This document shows positions 25,280 through 32,523 of a DNA stretch of 64,000 nt, one piece after another. The stretch lies in the NCBI GenBank assembly GCA_002416125.1, contig DIBU01000010.1:125486-189485 (forward strand), in the 5' to 3' direction. Source of the stretch: Halieaceae bacterium UBA5044 (GTDB lineage Bacteria > Pseudomonadota > Gammaproteobacteria > Pseudomonadales > Halieaceae). The position numbers and the translations under genes are program-made. Under the pieces are notes generated by a model. It was not told the DNA's origin. It searched no databases and was given only the letters and a program-made list of their open reading frames with translations. The stretch's first letter is position 1. The number at the start of each line of letters is the position of its first letter.

Positions 25280-26794
25280 ATGGCATTCTCCGAAGCCAAC
25301 TACTACCGTGAGTTCAAGCGAGTTCGAAACCGTTTTCGTCGGCACGCTCCGGTAGACCTAGTACTTCGAGCGATTCGATACGCCAATGGTGGCGAAAATA
25401 AATTAGAAAACTGCCGACGTGCCCCGTGGCTGATGATGCTCATGATCAAGTGGGTACTGACGGACGAAAATTTCGGGCATTGTGGACGTCCGAATGCAAC
25501 AAACCAGCAAACGGACACGTTGTTCCAGGAGGCCTATGAGCTTTCCCGGTGGACGCGAATGCCCAATGAATATGAAAACCTTCACCTATTTATGCGGTCT
25601 GTTGCACATCAGCAGTTCATGTTCCAGAAGGACTTTTCATATGCCGACTTCGCTCGGCAGTTTGTGCTGTTCGCTGATCTGGACGATGGGCACCGGCTTA
25701 GTCGAGCTTTTTCTGATGCATACGGCCTGGAAATAGAGCAATTTCTGACTCTATCGCTCGGGCTTGTGGGCAAATATCTACGCGGAAATTTCGAACCCGT
25801 CAGGCAGCATTGGTTTTCTACTCTGGCAATTCCGGACGCTGCGCGGATTGTGCCTGTCTTTTTCAGCGCCCTCTCGGCAACGCCCGAACAGATGAGGGAA
25901 TTCCTACTCGAAAACGGAACGAGGCAACGTGCGGCGGATGAATATGTCGAGCAGACCCCACTTACGGCCAAGCCATTTCTCCAAGTTGGCGAAGAATATT
26001 GGCCAGTTCACGTCGCCGTGCTGTTTCGAGCGCTTGAACATTACGTATACGACCAATTGAGGGCAATAGACCCTGAGTGGTTTATGCAGTCCTTTGGAAA
26101 AATCTTTGAACGGTACGTACACGAAGTTTTGGCACCTATCCACGCTCGCATATACATCGAGGACGAGCTGAAGCGCCTGCGCACTACCCCTGGCAAGGTG
26201 GTGGACTTCCTAGCCGATGAGGAGGGCGCAAATATCTTCATCGATGCCAAAGGAGTTGCCGGCACGCACGAAGCTATGGTTACTCACGCGTCTAGAACCC
26301 TGCGTAACAGAACCAAAGCCGCTGCATTGAAGGCAGTGGTTCAAGCAAACGAACTTCTTGGCGCAATGGTTGCCGGCGAAATGGCTGAGGGCGGACCTCC
26401 GCTGAAGGACCGAAACATTCTATTGGTAGTCACCTACAAAGACCTGCACCTCGGCAACGGAACGACCTTCGAGAAGGCAGTGGCACCTGCTGACATCGCA
26501 GAGATATATCAGGGGCGGTCAGCCGCCTCATCCATCCCATTGGATAACATCTACTTTATGGCAATCGATTCCTTTGAAGCGCTTTGCGGTGCCGTAATGT
26601 ACGGTGAGCTGACTTTCTCGGATGCCATTGCCCAAGCACAGGCCGCAGATAGCGATGCTGCGACTAAAAAGTTTGACTTCCGCCAACATCTACAAGAAAT
26701 GCAAGTAGCACAAAGGATTCCAGCGGTCGTTCGTGATCGGGTCGAGGAGGCCATGAACAGTTTGGCTGAGGGCTTAGGTGCAGATGTCAGCTAA
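25280..26794 (+). CDS. Cassette 6: putative PD-(D/E)XK nuclease, possible defence protein
   Basis: 504 residues, the largest cassette protein. The N-terminal 270 residues are helical and unrecognised. The segment around 272-324 looks like a restriction-endonuclease fold core: SFGKIFERYV with E277, then VVDFLADEE with D309 and IFIDAKG with D322 and K324, giving the spacing D-X12-D-A-K of PD-(D/E)XK enzymes. The C-terminal part has regular helices and no second enzymatic motif. Large single-gene nucleases in integron cassettes have been tied to phage defence in Vibrio. That role is inferred here; the exact family could not be tested. No methylase or partner is present, so a stand-alone action is implied. 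Confidence 0.65.
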   Translation: MAFSEANYYREFKRVRNRFRRHAPVDLVLRAIRYANGGENKLENCRRAPWLMMLMIKWVLTDENFGHCGRPNATNQQTDTLFQEAYELSRWTRMPNEYENLHLFMRSVAHQQFMFQKDFSYADFARQFVLFADLDDGHRLSRAFSDAYGLEIEQFLTLSLGLVGKYLRGNFEPVRQHWFSTLAIPDAARIVPVFFSALSATPEQMREFLLENGTRQRAADEYVEQTPLTAKPFLQVGEEYWPVHVAVLFRALEHYVYDQLRAIDPEWFMQSFGKIFERYVHEVLAPIHARIYIEDELKRLRTTPGKVVDFLADEEGANIFIDAKGVAGTHEAMVTHASRTLRNRTKAAALKAVVQANELLGAMVAGEMAEGGPPLKDRNILLVVTYKDLHLGNGTTFEKAVAPADIAEIYQGRSAASSIPLDNIYFMAIDSFEALCGAVMYGELTFSDAIAQAQAADSDAATKKFDFRQHLQEMQVAQRIPAVVRDRVEEAMNSLAEGLGADVS

Positions 26795-26887
26795 CAAATC
26801 GCTGCAGGTGACGTTTGACCCGCCACCCAGTTTTGCTATCGCAAAAACGGGCGTCGCCTCAAACGCACCTGATCTCAGGCGTTACAT
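26789..26887 (+). repeat. attC site 6
   Basis: 99-bp site from AGCTAAC to GTTACAT. The arms GACGTTTGACCCGCC and the stretch around GGGCGTCGCCTCAAACG pair, with loop arms GTTTTGC/GCAAAAAC. It differs from attC 8 at only about 11 of 92 positions. Confidence 0.9.
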
Positions 26888-26933
26888 GCCATTCTGACCT
26901 TCGTGCCAATCTATGAGGAAAGGAGGTTCTGAG

Positions 26934-27287
26934 ATGCCATATAGACCGATGCCAAGCTTGCGTCGCAATATTCGAGGAGTCATTTATCCACTTACTGAGG
27001 CCATTCGACGACTTTATGGCTGTCGTTCATCTGATGGAGCCTACCCCTTAGGTGCATTTTATCCAGTTAATGTTAGTACTTCCGTTTGGAGTGCTGCCGG
27101 AGGAATTTGGTATATACCAGAATCCGAATTCGACCTTAATGAAAGAAACCCGCGGGAAGAATCTGTCTTAGCATTTATGCAGAGCATTTTTACCGGAGAG
27201 CCAGTAGAGCTACCAAAGGGCGTTTTAGTCACTTGGGAAAACATTCCAGCATCGGCGGCGGGCTCCCTTCCGCCGGCTCAGGCATGA
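26934..27287 (+). CDS. Cassette 7: small unknown protein (117 aa)
   Basis: ATG 26934 follows an excellent ribosome site (AAGGAGG, 7 nt spacing); the frame also opens at 26913. The protein is soluble, with a basic N-terminus (MPYRPMPSLRRNIRG), a central SVWSAAGGIWYIPESEFDL and an acidic C-terminal helix region. No family recognised and no cysteine pairs for metal binding. Flanked by attC sites 6 and 7. Confidence 0.75.
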   Translation: MPYRPMPSLRRNIRGVIYPLTEAIRRLYGCRSSDGAYPLGAFYPVNVSTSVWSAAGGIWYIPESEFDLNERNPREESVLAFMQSIFTGEPVELPKGVLVTWENIPASAAGSLPPAQA

Positions 27288-27293
27288 GTGGGC

Positions 27294-27354
27294 ATGTAAC
27301 AAGACAGGACTACGGACGCGCTAACAGCGCGCGCCGCAGCCTGCGGCGTTCGGC
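27294..27354 (+). repeat. attC site 7 (divergent core)
   Basis: 61-bp site from ATGTAAC to GTTCGGC. The R' box departs from GTTRRRY in one position. An inner stem GCGCGCTAACAGCGCGC-like pairing is visible, and a related inner sequence recurs in attC 9. Confidence 0.6.
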
Positions 27355-27369
27355 GTCAAGGAGGCCACG

Positions 27370-28407
27370 GTGAAGAAGGGGCTTTTTAAGGAAGGTGGAC
27401 CTCTGGAGGTCAAGAACCTCGGCAATGACCAGTACCATCTGACAATTACGATTCCAAAGGACCGAGACGGCCGCATCGCTCGAGAATGTCCGAATAGCGA
27501 ATGCTCGCCGGCCTACTTCAAGGTCACGCCGGGCACAGGGATTACCGGCGGACAAGATTCAGCCTTTTGCCCCTACTGTCGGCACGAGGCAGAGCCAAAT
27601 GATTTCACTACGCAGGAACAGATTCGATACGCCAAGGACATGGCAATACGAGAAGCTCATGGCGGCGTTAACGAGATGGTAAAAGACGCGCTTGGGCTAG
27701 ATTCACGCGGGAAGAGAAAATTCGGTGGCGGACTTCTTTCCATCGAAATGGATCTCAAACCTAGCCAACCTAAGCCGGTAAGACGACCGTTCGAAGATGA
27801 GGTGCGGAGGGATGTTGTTTGTCCACATTGCACCCTCGATCAAACTGTTTTCGGCTTGGCTGCATGGTGCTCTGATTGTGGTGAGGACATATTTCTAACC
27901 CACGTATCAGCCGAAATCGCAGTGATCCGCAGGATGCTCAATGATATTGGGCGTCGTGAGCAAGATTTAGGGCGGCGCGTGTCGGCTAAAGACCTCGAAA
28001 ACTGCCTTGAGGACTCGGTTTCCTTGTTTGAAGCCGCATCAAAAGCCGTGACACGTCGCGCGTTAAAGCAACGTGGGGATGACTCCGAGGCCGTCGAGGT
28101 CAATCTCAAGAAAGTTGGCAATTCGTTTCAAAATGTAGATCGATCTAGGGAACAACTAAAGAAGCTGTTTGGCTACGAGCCGACTAATCGTGCAATCTGG
28201 GACCGGCTGGGAAGTTCTTTCGAGAAGCGACATCCCGTCACTCACAATCTCGGTGTTGTAGACAAAAAATACTTGGAACGTGCTCAGCAGGCTGAACGTG
28301 AGGGCCGCGAAGTCCGAATCACTGAAGCCGAGATTGAATCGTTGCTAAAAGATATTTTCCAGGTCATATCTGAATTGCATTCCGAGATCATTGGCAATGT
28401 CAGGTGA
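27370..28407 (+). CDS. Cassette 8: double zinc-ribbon protein with HEPN-like C-terminus
   Basis: 345 residues. Two zinc ribbons are visible, C40/C45 with C67/C70 and C151/C154 with C167/C170. They are followed by a helical C-terminal half in which FEKRHPVTHN (R287-H292) gives the R-x4-H signature of HEPN RNases, set between long helices (AIRRMLNDI region, then EAEIESLLKDIFQVISEL). HEPN proteins act as RNA-cleaving toxins or defence effectors; a binding-only HEPN relative is also possible. No antitoxin gene accompanies it. The order zinc ribbon-zinc ribbon-HEPN suggests a nucleic acid sensor fused to an effector; this is inference. Confidence 0.7.
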   Translation: MKKGLFKEGGPLEVKNLGNDQYHLTITIPKDRDGRIARECPNSECSPAYFKVTPGTGITGGQDSAFCPYCRHEAEPNDFTTQEQIRYAKDMAIREAHGGVNEMVKDALGLDSRGKRKFGGGLLSIEMDLKPSQPKPVRRPFEDEVRRDVVCPHCTLDQTVFGLAAWCSDCGEDIFLTHVSAEIAVIRRMLNDIGRREQDLGRRVSAKDLENCLEDSVSLFEAASKAVTRRALKQRGDDSEAVEVNLKKVGNSFQNVDRSREQLKKLFGYEPTNRAIWDRLGSSFEKRHPVTHNLGVVDKKYLERAQQAEREGREVRITEAEIESLLKDIFQVISELHSEIIGNVR

Positions 28408-28413
28408 GTTGAC

Positions 28414-28512
28414 GCCGAACAAATCGCTGCAGCGGACGTTTAACCCGCCGCCCATTTTTGCTTCCGCAAAAACGGGGGTCGCCTCAAACGCCTCTGAACT
28501 CAGGCGTTATGG
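28414..28512 (+). repeat. attC site 8
   Basis: 99-bp site from GCCGAAC to GTTATGG, nearly the same sequence as attC 6; same arms and loop. Confidence 0.9.
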
Positions 28513-28527
28513 GGCATCGTTACCCGG

Positions 28528-28965
28528 ATGAGCTTTACTGCTAAGTTTATGTTCCTGGTGGTCATCACCGCGAGTATCGCCTGGGCTAAACCGGATGTTT
28601 TTCTGAAAACGAAAATGTACTTACCGTTTCTCCGATTTTCAGCATTGTACCCAATGGAAGCGGCGCGGAACCAGATAAGCGGATTCTGTACCTTGCAGTT
28701 CGATGTCGCGGAGAGTGGCGGTGTTGAGAATCCACAGGTTCTGGCTTGCAGCCCGGAAGGATACTTTGAAAGACCATCGATTGAAGCACTTTCCAGGTTC
28801 AGGTATCAGCCCTCGAGCTATAGAGTCGCTGGTGTAGTTGAAGCCTTTTGGTTCTCCGCCGAAATCAATTCAGAGTACAGCCACTGGAAAAACCTGGGCG
28901 TCTACAACAGGGTCAAGTGCAGAGAAGCCGTTCACGAGTGTCATGCAGTCTTGGCGGCCCCATAA
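28528..28965 (+). CDS. Cassette 9: exported TonB-C domain protein
   Basis: 145 residues: signal peptide or N-terminal anchor (FMFLVVITASIAWA), then a TonB C-terminal-like domain (YPMEAARNQISGFCTLQFDV, ACSPEGYFERPSIEALSRFRYQP). The proline-rich spanner and the cytoplasmic start of real TonB are absent, so it cannot energise receptors in the usual way; such stand-alone TonB-C proteins sit in the periplasm with unknown roles. The stop overlaps the attC 9 R'' box. Confidence 0.8.
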   Translation: MSFTAKFMFLVVITASIAWAKPDVFLKTKMYLPFLRFSALYPMEAARNQISGFCTLQFDVAESGGVENPQVLACSPEGYFERPSIEALSRFRYQPSSYRVAGVVEAFWFSAEINSEYSHWKNLGVYNRVKCREAVHECHAVLAAP

Positions 28966-29034
28966 CAAGCAAAGGCAGCAAGGGCGCTTCGCGCCGGGAC
29001 GCGCTAACGCGCGCCCCTGCTTGCGGCGTTAATT
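28960..29034 (+). repeat. attC site 9
   Basis: 75-bp site from CCATAAC to GTTAATT; arms AACAAGCAAAGGCAGCAAGG and CCCCTGCTTGCGGCGTT pair, inner stem GGCGC/GCGCC. Confidence 0.88.
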
Positions 29035-29056
29035 GCCCTCCTGAGCGTCAAAACGC

Positions 29057-29070
29057 TATAGCGCTATAAT
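29057..29070 (+). promoter_or_regulatory. Promoter and palindromic operator of the toxin-antitoxin cassette
   Basis: TATAGCGCTATA (29057-29068) is a perfect 12-bp palindrome that overlaps a consensus -10 box TATAAT (29065-29070), 26 bp before the antitoxin ATG. A ribbon-helix-helix antitoxin binding here would shut off its own operon. Toxin-antitoxin cassettes are known to carry their own promoters. Confidence 0.7.
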
Positions 29071-29095
29071 GTCTTAACGCTGTCTGGAGGTCATT

Positions 29096-29329
29096 ATGAG
29101 TAATTTATCAAAGCGTTCAACTATCTATTTTGAGCCAGATATCCACCAAGCCCTGAAAGTACGGGCTGCTTCATCACATTTGTCCATGTCAGAGCTTGTT
29201 GACGAGGCAGTCCGCCTTCTTATGAATGAAGACCAAGAAGATTTGGCCGCATTTTCTGAGCGAGAGGGCGAAAAAGAGATCAGCTATGACGCCTTGCTTA
29301 ATGATCTAAAGAAGCATGGCAAAATTTAA
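29096..29329 (+). CDS. Cassette 10a: ribbon-helix-helix antitoxin
   Basis: 77 residues. The N-terminal RHH fold is visible as a strand KRSTIYFEPDIHQALKVRA followed by SMSELVDEAVRLLM; the acidic C-terminal tail (EREGEKEISYDALLNDLKK) would wrap the toxin. GGAGG lies 7 nt before the ATG. It overlaps the toxin start by 14 bp, so both are translated from one message. It neutralises the toxin and represses the operon. Confidence 0.9.
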   Translation: MSNLSKRSTIYFEPDIHQALKVRAASSHLSMSELVDEAVRLLMNEDQEDLAAFSEREGEKEISYDALLNDLKKHGKI

Positions 29330-29579
29330 ACTTACCTTTAAGAAGTCTGTTGCCAAAGACTTACGGAGCATCCCGTCAGCTGACGTTCAGCGCTTTCTAC
29401 AGAGAGTCGAAATGCTGGCGGAGAACCCCAGAGGGGAAGGGTGCGTCAAGCTTTCAGTCCAGGAACGGTATAGGGTGCGCCAAGGCGTTTACCGTGTTGT
29501 CTACGAAATCCGTGACGAATCTCTCATTGTTTTGGTGGTAAAAGTTGCGCACCGTTCAGCCGTTTACAATGGCAATTAA
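29316..29579 (+). CDS. Cassette 10b: RelE/ParE-superfamily toxin
   Basis: 87 residues of the RelE/ParE fold: FKKSVAKDLRSIP at the start, RVEMLAENPRGEGCVKLS, then YRVRQGVYRVVYEIRDESLIVLVVKVAHRS. The basic residues (R, R and the KVAHR motif) suit an mRNA-cleaving RelE-like toxin. It follows the antitoxin with a 14-bp overlap. Such cassettes stabilise arrays because loss of the antitoxin gene kills or stalls the cell. Confidence 0.9.
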   Translation: MAKFKLTFKKSVAKDLRSIPSADVQRFLQRVEMLAENPRGEGCVKLSVQERYRVRQGVYRVVYEIRDESLIVLVVKVAHRSAVYNGN

Positions 29580-29630
29580 CAAGGCCATATTGCGGACAAA
29601 TTCCAGTTGCCGCAAATGGCGGCGTTATGC
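29574..29630 (+). repeat. attC site 10
   Basis: 57-bp short site from AATTAAC to GTTATGC; arms GGCCATATTGCGG and CCGCAAATGGCGG pair around a short loop. Confidence 0.88.
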
Positions 29631-29648
29631 AGTCGGGCGCGTCGCCTA

Positions 29649-30116
29649 ATGCAAGAGATAAATTTCAGTATTGAAGTGAAAGAGCTCCTGGAATCCTATG
29701 GGCTTCCCGTAGCCGATATCCCAGGGAATGACCAAATTCGGCTTTTTGGTATTAAAGCGGATGGGGCGCTTACCGCAGTCGTTGGTATAGAGGTTTATGA
29801 GGAATATGCCTTAGTTCGGTCGCTTGCCGTTAAGCAGCAATTCCGGGGGAGCGGGATTGGACGAAACCTGATCGCTTCATTGGAGGACTGGGCGAGAACA
29901 AAGCGTGTGGCCAGGCTGTTTCTATTGACCGAAACAGCGGGCCGCTTCTTTGGGTATCAGGGATACAGGCCTATTCCGCGTTCCGAAACACCGCAAGTGA
30001 TAAAAGATACATCTGAGTTCTCAGGTATATGCCCTGGTTCTGCGGAGCTAATGATCAAAGAGTTGATTGCTAGCAATGAGTCCACCGCGTACCAGGACAA
30101 AGCCGGCGCCAGTTAA
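29649..30116 (+). CDS. Cassette 11: GNAT acetyltransferase, ArsN2-like
   Basis: 155 residues. The acetyl-CoA loop is QQFRGSGIGRNL; LESYGLPVADIP at the start, LVRSLAVKQ, FLLTETAGRFFGYQGY and SEFSGICPGSAELMIKEL at the end follow the ArsN2 pattern closely. ArsN proteins acetylate arsinothricin or related organoarsenicals, or are found in ars operons without a proven role. Here the gene is a lone cassette without arsenic genes, so the substrate is open. Start at ATG 29649; the longer frame would run through the attC. Confidence 0.82.
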   Translation: MQEINFSIEVKELLESYGLPVADIPGNDQIRLFGIKADGALTAVVGIEVYEEYALVRSLAVKQQFRGSGIGRNLIASLEDWARTKRVARLFLLTETAGRFFGYQGYRPIPRSETPQVIKDTSEFSGICPGSAELMIKELIASNESTAYQDKAGAS

Positions 30117-30130
30117 TTCGAGCGTTATGT
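30105..30130 (+). repeat. Eroded attC site 11
   Basis: Only the core end GTTATGT (30124-30130) and a few flanking bases (GCGCCAGTTAATTCGAGC) remain; no R'' box or hairpin arms are found. The boundary between cassettes 11 and 12 seems to have lost most of its site, so these two genes may now move as one unit. Confidence 0.5.
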
Positions 30131-30153
30131 GCCATTAAAGCTTCGGGGGCATC

Positions 30154-30642
30154 TTGAGTAAGATTCTGGTTTTTGGAAACTCTGGTTCTGGTAAGTCCAC
30201 GTTTTCCAAGCAGATTGCACGGAAACTCGGTTTGGCTCACTTAGATTTGGATGTCTTGGCATGGCTTCCGACAGAGCCACCCAAAAGAATGCCTATTGAA
30301 GAATCCAAAGAAAAAATTAATGATTTCATAGCCGAGCATGAAAGTTGGGTGGTTGAGGGGTGCTATACCGATTTATTGGAACTCCTGAAACATGAGGCAT
30401 CGGAAGTTGTATTTATGGATCTAACTGTTGAGCAATGTATCGCCAATGCCAAGAGTCGTCCATGGGAGCCGCATAAATACACGTCCAAAGAAGCGCAGGA
30501 TGCCAACTTGGATATGCTGATAGATTGGATTAAGGACTATACATTCAGATCAGACTCATTTTCTTATGAATCGCATCGTAGATTGTATGAATCGTTCCAT
30601 GGAAAAAAGATTGCTTATACGGAGAATCAAGCCCACACATGA
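30154..30642 (+). CDS. Cassette 12: P-loop kinase-like protein
   Basis: 162 residues. A Walker A motif GNSGSGKST is at residues 8-16, and VVFMDL is a possible Walker B or lid-region strand; DLDVLAW and WVVEGCYTD match the FlaR/adenylate-kinase-like small NTPases often annotated as shikimate or topology-modulation kinases. The start is a TTG at 30154 with GGGGG 5-8 nt upstream. Probably phosphorylates a small molecule or nucleotide; substrate unknown. Confidence 0.82.
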   Translation: MSKILVFGNSGSGKSTFSKQIARKLGLAHLDLDVLAWLPTEPPKRMPIEESKEKINDFIAEHESWVVEGCYTDLLELLKHEASEVVFMDLTVEQCIANAKSRPWEPHKYTSKEAQDANLDMLIDWIKDYTFRSDSFSYESHRRLYESFHGKKIAYTENQAHT

Positions 30643-30661
30643 CGATGCGCTGTAGATCGAG

Positions 30662-30745
30662 GGCCAACTTCGTGCACTTTATGCGCTGTCGGTTAGCTCC
30701 GAATTTCGCGCACAAAGTTAACCGCGCCTAAGCGCGGCGTTAGGT
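30662..30745 (+). repeat. attC site 12 (end of array)
   Basis: 84-bp site from GGCCAAC to GTTAGGT. The arms AACTTCGTGCACTTTATGCG and CGCGCACAAAGTTAACC are complementary with a small bulge. After it the chromosome-like GC content returns. Confidence 0.82.
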
Positions 30746-30976
30746 GTAACCGGTGACCGCCGGTGAGAGTTGTCTCCACAGTTCGCAGAGGTTACGGAGT
30801 ACTTCGACACCCACCTGGCGGGATCGGTCTTCGGCTTCGTATAGGATCCACGTTCCCGGTCAACTCTGCCTTGTCTATCAATCAACAGAGATAGGCGAAA
30901 GAGAAGGCTAGTTTGGCGTCGACCACGCGCAGTAGTCTAACGATCACGATCCAATATCGAGAGACAGAGGGACCAG
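30746..30976. other. Junction between integron and chromosome, no gene
   Basis: No supported gene in 231 bp. On the minus strand about 39 codons without stop (ending in a TAA that lies within the last attC core at 30740-30742) read like a natural protein tail (VGVEVLRNLCELWRQLS), with no start codon. It may be the remnant of a gene cut by arrival of the array, or chance. Confidence 0.4.
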
Positions 30977-31390
30977 ATGATAACCGCCTACCAAATAGCC
31001 ATCGTATCCGCCGGTGTATTCTTCCTCAACGGCCTGGTGACGGGTGTCTGGAAGTATTTGCAGATAGCCGCGAGCGACAACGCTCAGGCACATCCCTATG
31101 TGGATATCGCCCACAGGGCCTCATTGATGTACAGCTTCGCCACGATCCTGATTGCCGTGTTCGTGGACATCAGCCAGCTTCCAAACATGGTCGAGATTAT
31201 GGCAACGCTTGCGCTCATTGTGTACTTCGCGCTGGCAATCGCCATCTACATGATCCACGGCTATCTCGGCGACACTGACAATCAGTTGCGCGAGATTAAC
31301 GCTGTGACCCGCTGGTTCATGTGGACGCTAATAGCCGCCGAACTCGGCGGGTTTCTGATCTTGTTCTACGGCGTTCTGGTGGCCCTTTAA
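30977..31390 (+). CDS. Four-span membrane protein
   Basis: 137 residues with four hydrophobic helices (IAIVSAGVFFLNGLVTGVW, SLMYSFATILIAVF, EIMATLALIVYFALAIAIYM, FMWTLIAAELGGFLILFYGVL) and a conserved-looking AHRASLMYSFATI. Seems to be a small uncharacterised family of marine gammaproteobacteria. GAGGGA precedes the ATG by 5 nt. There is no attC after it, so I count it as the first chromosomal gene beyond the array. Confidence 0.8.
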   Translation: MITAYQIAIVSAGVFFLNGLVTGVWKYLQIAASDNAQAHPYVDIAHRASLMYSFATILIAVFVDISQLPNMVEIMATLALIVYFALAIAIYMIHGYLGDTDNQLREINAVTRWFMWTLIAAELGGFLILFYGVLVAL

Positions 31391-31476
31391 ATCCGATTGA
31401 TCGGCTGGTGATATCGCTCAATGCCGTAGGCGATGTTAATCTGCCCGCAGGCGATTGGCGGTTTCGGTACTACCTG

Positions 31477-31863
31477 ATGAGACCAAAGGGAATGAATACA
31501 ATTCAGAGACTGATGCGTTCGCTCTTGCTTGCCTCTGTCGCACTGAACATCAGTGCATGCGATCAAGTCTTCACTGAACCGCTCTTTGAAGCGGATGGCA
31601 AGCTTACCGTCGCCGAGCTGGACTATTTTCTCGGGGGAATGAAAGAAGCGGCCAACCTCAGTGAAGAGATGGACAGCTGTATCAAGGCGCAGGCAGAGCG
31701 TCGCGCGGAGATTGCGGGTGACCCGCAGACCATCGATCCAGAATCGCTGTCGCTGCCAGAGGAAAGTTGGGTGCCTTTGGGAAAGTCGGATAAGCGCATC
31801 ATTCTGGCTCAGCTAGTCGTGACGGAGGCCAGTGTCTTCTGTTCGACAGGGCAAGAAATGTGA
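31477..31863 (+). CDS. Small lipoprotein, unknown function
   Basis: About 128 residues; a hydrophobic leader ends in the lipobox LNISAC (SLLLASVALNISACDQ), so the mature protein is lipid-anchored. The rest is acidic and helical, with two further cysteines (SCIKAQ, FCSTG). The start may be the ATG at 31477, 31492 or 31513; the last gives the most typical lipoprotein leader. No family recognised. Confidence 0.65.
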   Translation: MRPKGMNTIQRLMRSLLLASVALNISACDQVFTEPLFEADGKLTVAELDYFLGGMKEAANLSEEMDSCIKAQAERRAEIAGDPQTIDPESLSLPEESWVPLGKSDKRIILAQLVVTEASVFCSTGQEM

Positions 31864-31991
31864 GTGCCTGGCAGCAGGACAAGCTGGCAGTGGACTAGCA
31901 TCACTTTGATGGGCCATCGAATCACGGCGCTTTTTGGCTCTCGCCAGCTCACCTCAGAGTCCGCTGCAGGGCCTCAAAGGGAGATCCGCTC

Positions 31992-32381
31992 TTGACCTAT
32001 CAAGCACTTGCCGATGCCGTTCTTCTGCTGCACTTCGGCATTGTCCTCTTTGTCGTGTTGGGGCTCCCCGCCGTCATCATCGGCAACCGGGCGGGGTGGG
32101 CCTGGGTAAATCAGTTCGCGTGGCGCCTGGCTCATCTTGTCGCTATCGTGGTGGTCGCTCTACAGGCCTGGCTTGGACAGTACTGCCCGCTCACGATTCT
32201 GGAGTCATGGCTTCGCGTTCAGGCGGGGGGCGCGGGCTACACTGGCAGCTTTATCGAGCACTGGCTGCAAAGCGTGCTGTATTACGAGGCACCTCTGTGG
32301 GTTTTTGCGACTATCTATACTGCCTTCGGCCTCATGGTGGCATGGGCGTGGTGGCGTTACCCACCTCGGTCGAGCAAATAG
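31992..32381 (+). CDS. DUF2784 membrane protein
   Basis: 129 residues with four membrane helices. Hallmarks are DAVLLLHFGIVLFVVLGLP at the start, the central CPLT motif in QAWLGQYCPLTILE, and YTGSFIEHWL. Function unknown, inner membrane. The start is a TTG at 31992, supported by the family's usual N-terminus and by GGGAG 8 nt upstream. Confidence 0.88.
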   Translation: MTYQALADAVLLLHFGIVLFVVLGLPAVIIGNRAGWAWVNQFAWRLAHLVAIVVVALQAWLGQYCPLTILESWLRVQAGGAGYTGSFIEHWLQSVLYYEAPLWVFATIYTAFGLMVAWAWWRYPPRSSK

Positions 32382-32523
32382 AAGGATCATCAAGCTTAGT
32401 TATGCGAACGTGACCGACAGCGTGTGTGGAACCCTTATCATTTTCAGACTATGAGTAGCGAACGCGTATGATGCCGTAATGATGCGGCGCTTCCTGGTTT
32501 GGCAAGCGTCCCGGAGACTCCCT

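Larger units (their letters stand above)
20887..30745. mobile_element. Chromosomal integron: intI, attI region and about 12 cassettes
   Basis: The element consists of intI on the minus strand and, on its other side, plus-strand genes each followed by a short hairpin-forming site that begins near (R/N)NYTAAC and ends in GTTRNRN, the attC pattern. Eleven convincing sites plus one eroded site are listed separately. All cassette genes point the same way and are AT-richer than the flanking chromosome. The last site ends at 30745, after which GC content rises again and no further attC is seen. Confidence 0.93.

Noticed and set aside
22606..30745. Repeated hairpins as a CRISPR array
   Set aside because: The repeats are 57-99 bp, dissimilar, separated by whole genes, and end in GTTRNRN; they are attC sites. 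No cas genes.
30977..31390. Membrane protein as a thirteenth cassette
   Set aside because: It follows an attC core but has no attC behind it, and GC is chromosomal.
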